DNA from: Tardiphaga sp. P9-11
Lineage (GTDB): Bacteria > Pseudomonadota > Alphaproteobacteria > Rhizobiales > Xanthobacteraceae
Direction: 5' to 3'
NCBI RefSeq assembly: GCF_008329525.1
Contig: NZ_NPKQ01000005.1
Location: 62,001 to 126,000 of the forward strand
DNA length: 64,000 nt
The notes under the pieces are model-generated. The model did not search any database. It saw only the letters and a program-made list of their open reading frames with translations, and was not told the origin of the DNA. Below, piece after piece: positions 61,484 through 64,000 of the stretch. The position numbers and the translations under genes are program-made. How positions within the stretch are numbered: the first letter of the stretch is position 1; each line of letters starts with the position of its first letter.

Positions 61484-62110
61484 CTACTTTGCCTTGAGGC
61501 GCGGCTTGCGCTTCAGGCCCATGCAGGCCTCGTGGCAAAAGCAGGTCACGAGATGATCGTTGACCATGCCTGTGGCCTCCATAAAGGCATAGACGATGGT
61601 CGGGCCGACGAATTTGAAGCCGCGCGCCTGCAGGTCTTTCGAGATCTTGGCCGATAGCGGTGTCGAGGCAGGCACGCTGCCATGGGCCTTGAAGTTGTTG
61701 ACCAGCGGTTTGCCGTCGACGAAGTCCCACAGATATTTCGAGAAGCCGGCGCCTTCCTCCATGATCTTCAGATAGCCTTTGGCACTGAGGATCGCGCCTT
61801 CGATCTTGGCGCGGTTGCGCACGATGCCGGCATCGTTCATCAGCGCATGAACTTTTTTCTCGCTGTAGCGCGCGATCTTCTCCGGCTGGAAATCATCGAA
61901 TGCTTTGCGAAAATTGTCGCGCTTGCGCAGGATGGTGATCCAGGAGAGGCCGGCTTGGAAGCCATCGAGGATCAGCTTTTCGTAGAGCGCGCGGTCGTCA
62001 TATTCCGGCACGCCCCATTCGGTGTCGTGATAGGCGACATAGAATGGATCTTCACCCGGCCACGGGCAGCGCGTCTTGCCGTCAGCATGCGTGATCGCAG
62101 GTTTGCTCAT
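61484..62110 (-). CDS. tag: DNA-3-methyladenine glycosylase I
   Basis: A 208-residue repair glycosylase that removes 3-methyladenine from alkylated DNA. It has [22 protein letters not shown] (with a zinc Cys and the Tag-specific N-terminal motif), [14 protein letters not shown], and the C-terminal zinc-site [11 protein letters not shown]. The start ATG at 62110 overlaps the ygfZ stop by 4 bp (ATGA), indicating coupling. Confidence 0.93.
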   Translation of the reverse strand: MSKPAITHADGKTRCPWPGEDPFYVAYHDTEWGVPEYDDRALYEKLILDGFQAGLSWITILRKRDNFRKAFDDFQPEKIARYSEKKVHALMNDAGIVRNRAKIEGAILSAKGYLKIMEEGAGFSKYLWDFVDGKPLVNNFKAHGSVPASTPLSAKISKDLQARGFKFVGPTIVYAFMEATGMVNDHLVTCFCHEACMGLKRKPRLKAK

Positions 62111-62991
62111 GCGACATTTTTCTTCGTAGCCAGCGCGCGAACCGCAGCGGCGTCAGTGAGATGGATCGCGATATCTCCGGCCGTGAAAGCCGCACCGGCA
62201 TCGAGCGCATCGGTGGCGCGGTCGGTGCGGATCATCGCGAGGCCACGGCCATCGGCAGACGAGCCCATGGTGCCGATCGGCTTGTCCGCAGCGCGGATTT
62301 CGGTGCCGGCGGCCGGCGCCGTGCCATCCAGCATGACGCCGACAATGCGCGTGCGCGCGGTGCCGCGATGCTGCATGCGGGAGACGACCTCCTGGCCGAT
62401 GTAACAACCCTTGTCGAAATCGACGCCGCCGAGCTTGTCCATATTGGCCTCATGTGGAAATGCGTCGCCATAGGCAAAGTCGGCGCCGCCACGCGGCACG
62501 CCGAGCCTGATGCGATGCGCGTCATAGGCTGATGCATCGACCAGTTCGGCCCCAACCAGCGCAGCCGTCTTCGCGGCGAGATCCGCCGGCACGAGGATGC
62601 GGTAGCCGAGCGCAGTGTTGCGCGGATCGGCAAAGGTCAGGTCCGGCTTCATGCCGGGCTCGCCGTCCCACACCGCAAGCACGCCGAGCGCGTCGGAGAG
62701 ATTCTCTACCGTCACCTTGGCGCGCAGCTTGTAGAAGCCGAGCTTGGTGGCCAGCGGTTGTGCCAGTTCGCGCGGGCAGTCGATCAGGAGCCCGCCGCCA
62801 TGGCCGGCCGGCGCTTCGGCGATGAGGAAGTCGGCGATGATCTTGCCCTGCGGCGTCAGCAGTGCGCCGAACCGGGCGAGGCCAGGCGCCACCCCCTCGA
62901 TCTCGGAGGTCACGAGGTTGTTGAGAAAACCGCGGGCGTCGTCGCCGGCGATTTTCACCACACCCCGATCGGGGAGAAACGCTGCTTTCAT
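62107..62991 (-). CDS. ygfZ: Folate-dependent Fe-S/tRNA-modification protein YgfZ
   Basis: A 294-residue GcvT-like folate-binding protein. The family signature [17 protein letters not shown] lies near residue 195 and carries the redox-active Cys. YgfZ (IBA57 homologue) uses tetrahydrofolate in maintenance of 4Fe-4S enzymes such as MiaB. The start at 62991 gives [14 protein letters not shown]; a longer open frame upstream overlaps the divergent gene and is not used. It is the first gene of the ygfZ-tag-HD-phosphatase unit. Confidence 0.92.
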   Translation of the reverse strand: MKAAFLPDRGVVKIAGDDARGFLNNLVTSEIEGVAPGLARFGALLTPQGKIIADFLIAEAPAGHGGGLLIDCPRELAQPLATKLGFYKLRAKVTVENLSDALGVLAVWDGEPGMKPDLTFADPRNTALGYRILVPADLAAKTAALVGAELVDASAYDAHRIRLGVPRGGADFAYGDAFPHEANMDKLGGVDFDKGCYIGQEVVSRMQHRGTARTRIVGVMLDGTAPAAGTEIRAADKPIGTMGSSADGRGLAMIRTDRATDALDAGAAFTAGDIAIHLTDAAAVRALATKKNVA

Positions 62992-63141
62992 TGGGAAAAT
63001 CTCGAAAAATCCAATAAACGAGCCAGGAAACAAGGGTGAATCACGGCTGGCGGATATGACAGCTAAAGTTAAGCCGCTAAGATGCCGACAACAAGGCCCG
63101 CGCTCATCCAGCGCGCCATTCACAGGCTGTGACGAGACCAG

Positions 63142-64000
63142 ATGACCCAGACATTCGATACCATTTTGAAGAACGGCACCGTCGTCAATCAGGACGGCGA
63201 GGGCGTGCGCGACATCGGCATCCGCAATGGCCGAATCGCGGCCATCGGATCGCTCGGTGCGGCCTCGGCCGCTGAAGTAATCGACTGCAAGGGGCTGCAC
63301 ATCCTGCCCGGCGTGATCGACACCCAGGTGCATTTCCGCGAGCCGGGCCTCGAGCAGAAGGAAGACCTGGAGACCGGATCACGCAGCGCCGTGATGGGCG
63401 GCGTCACCGGCGTGTTCGAAATGCCGAATACCAATCCGCTGACCATCGACGAAGCCACCTTCACCGACAAGGTGAAGCGGGGTCATCATCGCATGCATTG
63501 CGATTATGCCTTCTTCATCGGTGGCACCCGCGAGAACGTGCAGGACCTGCCGGAGCTGGAACGCGCGCCCGGCTGCGCCGGCGTGAAAGTATTCATCGGC
63601 TCATCCACCGGCGCGCTGCTGGTCGAGGACGACGACAGCCTTCGCCGCATCTTCCAGGTCATCAAGCGCCGCGCCGCCTTCCATGCCGAGGACGAATATC
63701 GCCTCAATGAACGCAAGAACCTGCGCATCGAAGGCGACACCCGTTCGCACCCGGTGTGGCGCGACGAGACTGCGGCGTTGATGGCGACGCAGCGGCTGGT
63801 CAACCTTGCGCGCGAGACCGGCAAGCGCATTCATGTTCTGCATATCTCGACCAAAGAAGAAATCGACTACCTGCGCGACCACAAGGACGTCGCGTCCTGC
63901 GAAGCAACGCCGCATCACCTCACGCTTGTCGCGCCGGAATGCTATGAACGGCTGGGCACGCTGACGCAGATGAATCCGCCGGTACGCGATGCCAGCCACC
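63142..64000 (+). CDS. Dihydroorotase-family amidohydrolase, 3' end outside window
   Basis: The first 286 codons of a cyclic amidohydrolase. It opens [21 protein letters not shown]; the metal motif VHFREPG is near residue 60 (HxR type of class I dihydroorotases), the carbamylated Lys is in [14 protein letters not shown], and later His ligands are in FHAEDEYRL and [10 protein letters not shown], with an ATPHHL motif. It should close or open the dihydroorotate ring, as PyrC does in pyrimidine synthesis, or act as a dihydropyrimidinase-like paralogue. It is divergent from ygfZ with about 150 bp between starts. Confidence 0.85.
   Translation, partial: MTQTFDTILKNGTVVNQDGEGVRDIGIRNGRIAAIGSLGAASAAEVIDCKGLHILPGVIDTQVHFREPGLEQKEDLETGSRSAVMGGVTGVFEMPNTNPLTIDEATFTDKVKRGHHRMHCDYAFFIGGTRENVQDLPELERAPGCAGVKVFIGSSTGALLVEDDDSLRRIFQVIKRRAAFHAEDEYRLNERKNLRIEGDTRSHPVWRDETAALMATQRLVNLARETGKRIHVLHISTKEEIDYLRDHKDVASCEATPHHLTLVAPECYERLGTLTQMNPPVRDASH

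Noticed and set aside
1-64000. CRISPR array, prophage, insertion sequence or rRNA genes
   Set aside because: No regularly spaced direct repeats, transposase or phage structural proteins, integrase or rRNA signature sequences were seen; the only tRNA is tRNA-Val, and no integrase or attachment duplication follows it.

Overview
The window looks like part of the chromosome of a Bradyrhizobiaceae-type alphaproteobacterium (Bradyrhizobium / Rhodopseudomonas / Tardiphaga / Afipia group). This is inferred from the high-GC coding bias, an N-formylglutamate amidohydrolase - CpdR - tRNA-Val cluster, a heat-shock gene with a ROSE-type RNA thermometer, small CsbD proteins, a two-gene mctP-type lactate/pyruvate symporter unit and GC-rich palindromic intergenic repeats. 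Gene density is high and most of the window is core or near-core chromosome. There is no prophage, insertion sequence, CRISPR array or rRNA operon. The left edge cuts a TauD/TfdA-type dioxygenase and the right edge cuts a dihydroorotase-family gene.

Layout. 0-5 kb: two divergent SDR dehydrogenases, a CsbD-like stress protein, a DUF459 SGNH-fold protein, a secreted PepSY protein whose only plausible start is ACG, and a DUF930 protein. 5.1-6.4 kb is the most unusual stretch: a hairpin-rich candidate RNA behind a near-perfect sigma-70 promoter, then a DUF559 endonuclease-like gene bracketed by inverted copies of a palindromic repeat. 6.4-13 kb: gltB-gltD (glutamate synthase) behind a sigma-54-type promoter. 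13-21 kb: a secreted Pro/Ala-rich protein, an MDR oxidoreductase with a divergent LysR gene, an Hsp20 gene with RpoH promoter and ROSE thermometer, a lipase-like hydrolase, LysE and TauE exporters, a second LysR gene and hisN. 21.1-21.9 kb: a perfect palindrome, a candidate small RNA carrying CCUCC motifs, and a lone Flp pilin. 22-26 kb: N-formylglutamate amidohydrolase, cpdR, tRNA-Val(GAC), a PuuD-like amidotransferase and an MFS pump. 26.4-29.6 kb: gltIJKL glutamate/aspartate ABC transporter. 29.9-36 kb: three tandem chemoreceptors with almost identical signalling domains and different sensors. 36-49 kb: NodU-type carbamoyltransferase, an Arg/Gly-rich secreted peptide, an old-yellow-enzyme reductase, the MctP symporter, hemC, oligopeptidase B-type S9 peptidase, an NTF2-fold protein plus acyl-CoA ligase, trhO-slyX and CsbD. 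49-57 kb: a His-rich cupin, an ABC transporter-amidase operon behind a consensus sigma-54 promoter, a PoxB-type pyruvate oxidase and a Baeyer-Villiger-type monooxygenase. 57-64 kb: a very large DUF2339 membrane protein and a ygfZ-tag-HD-phosphatase cluster divergent from the dihydroorotase gene.

A recurring theme is nitrogen and glutamate: gltBD (sigma-54), gltIJKL, N-formylglutamate and gamma-glutamyl hydrolases, and an ABC-amidase unit (sigma-54). Together they suggest an NtrC/RpoN-controlled supply of glutamate and scavenging of an amide nitrogen source. Gene starts were chosen from ribosome-binding sites and family lengths, and no database search was possible.
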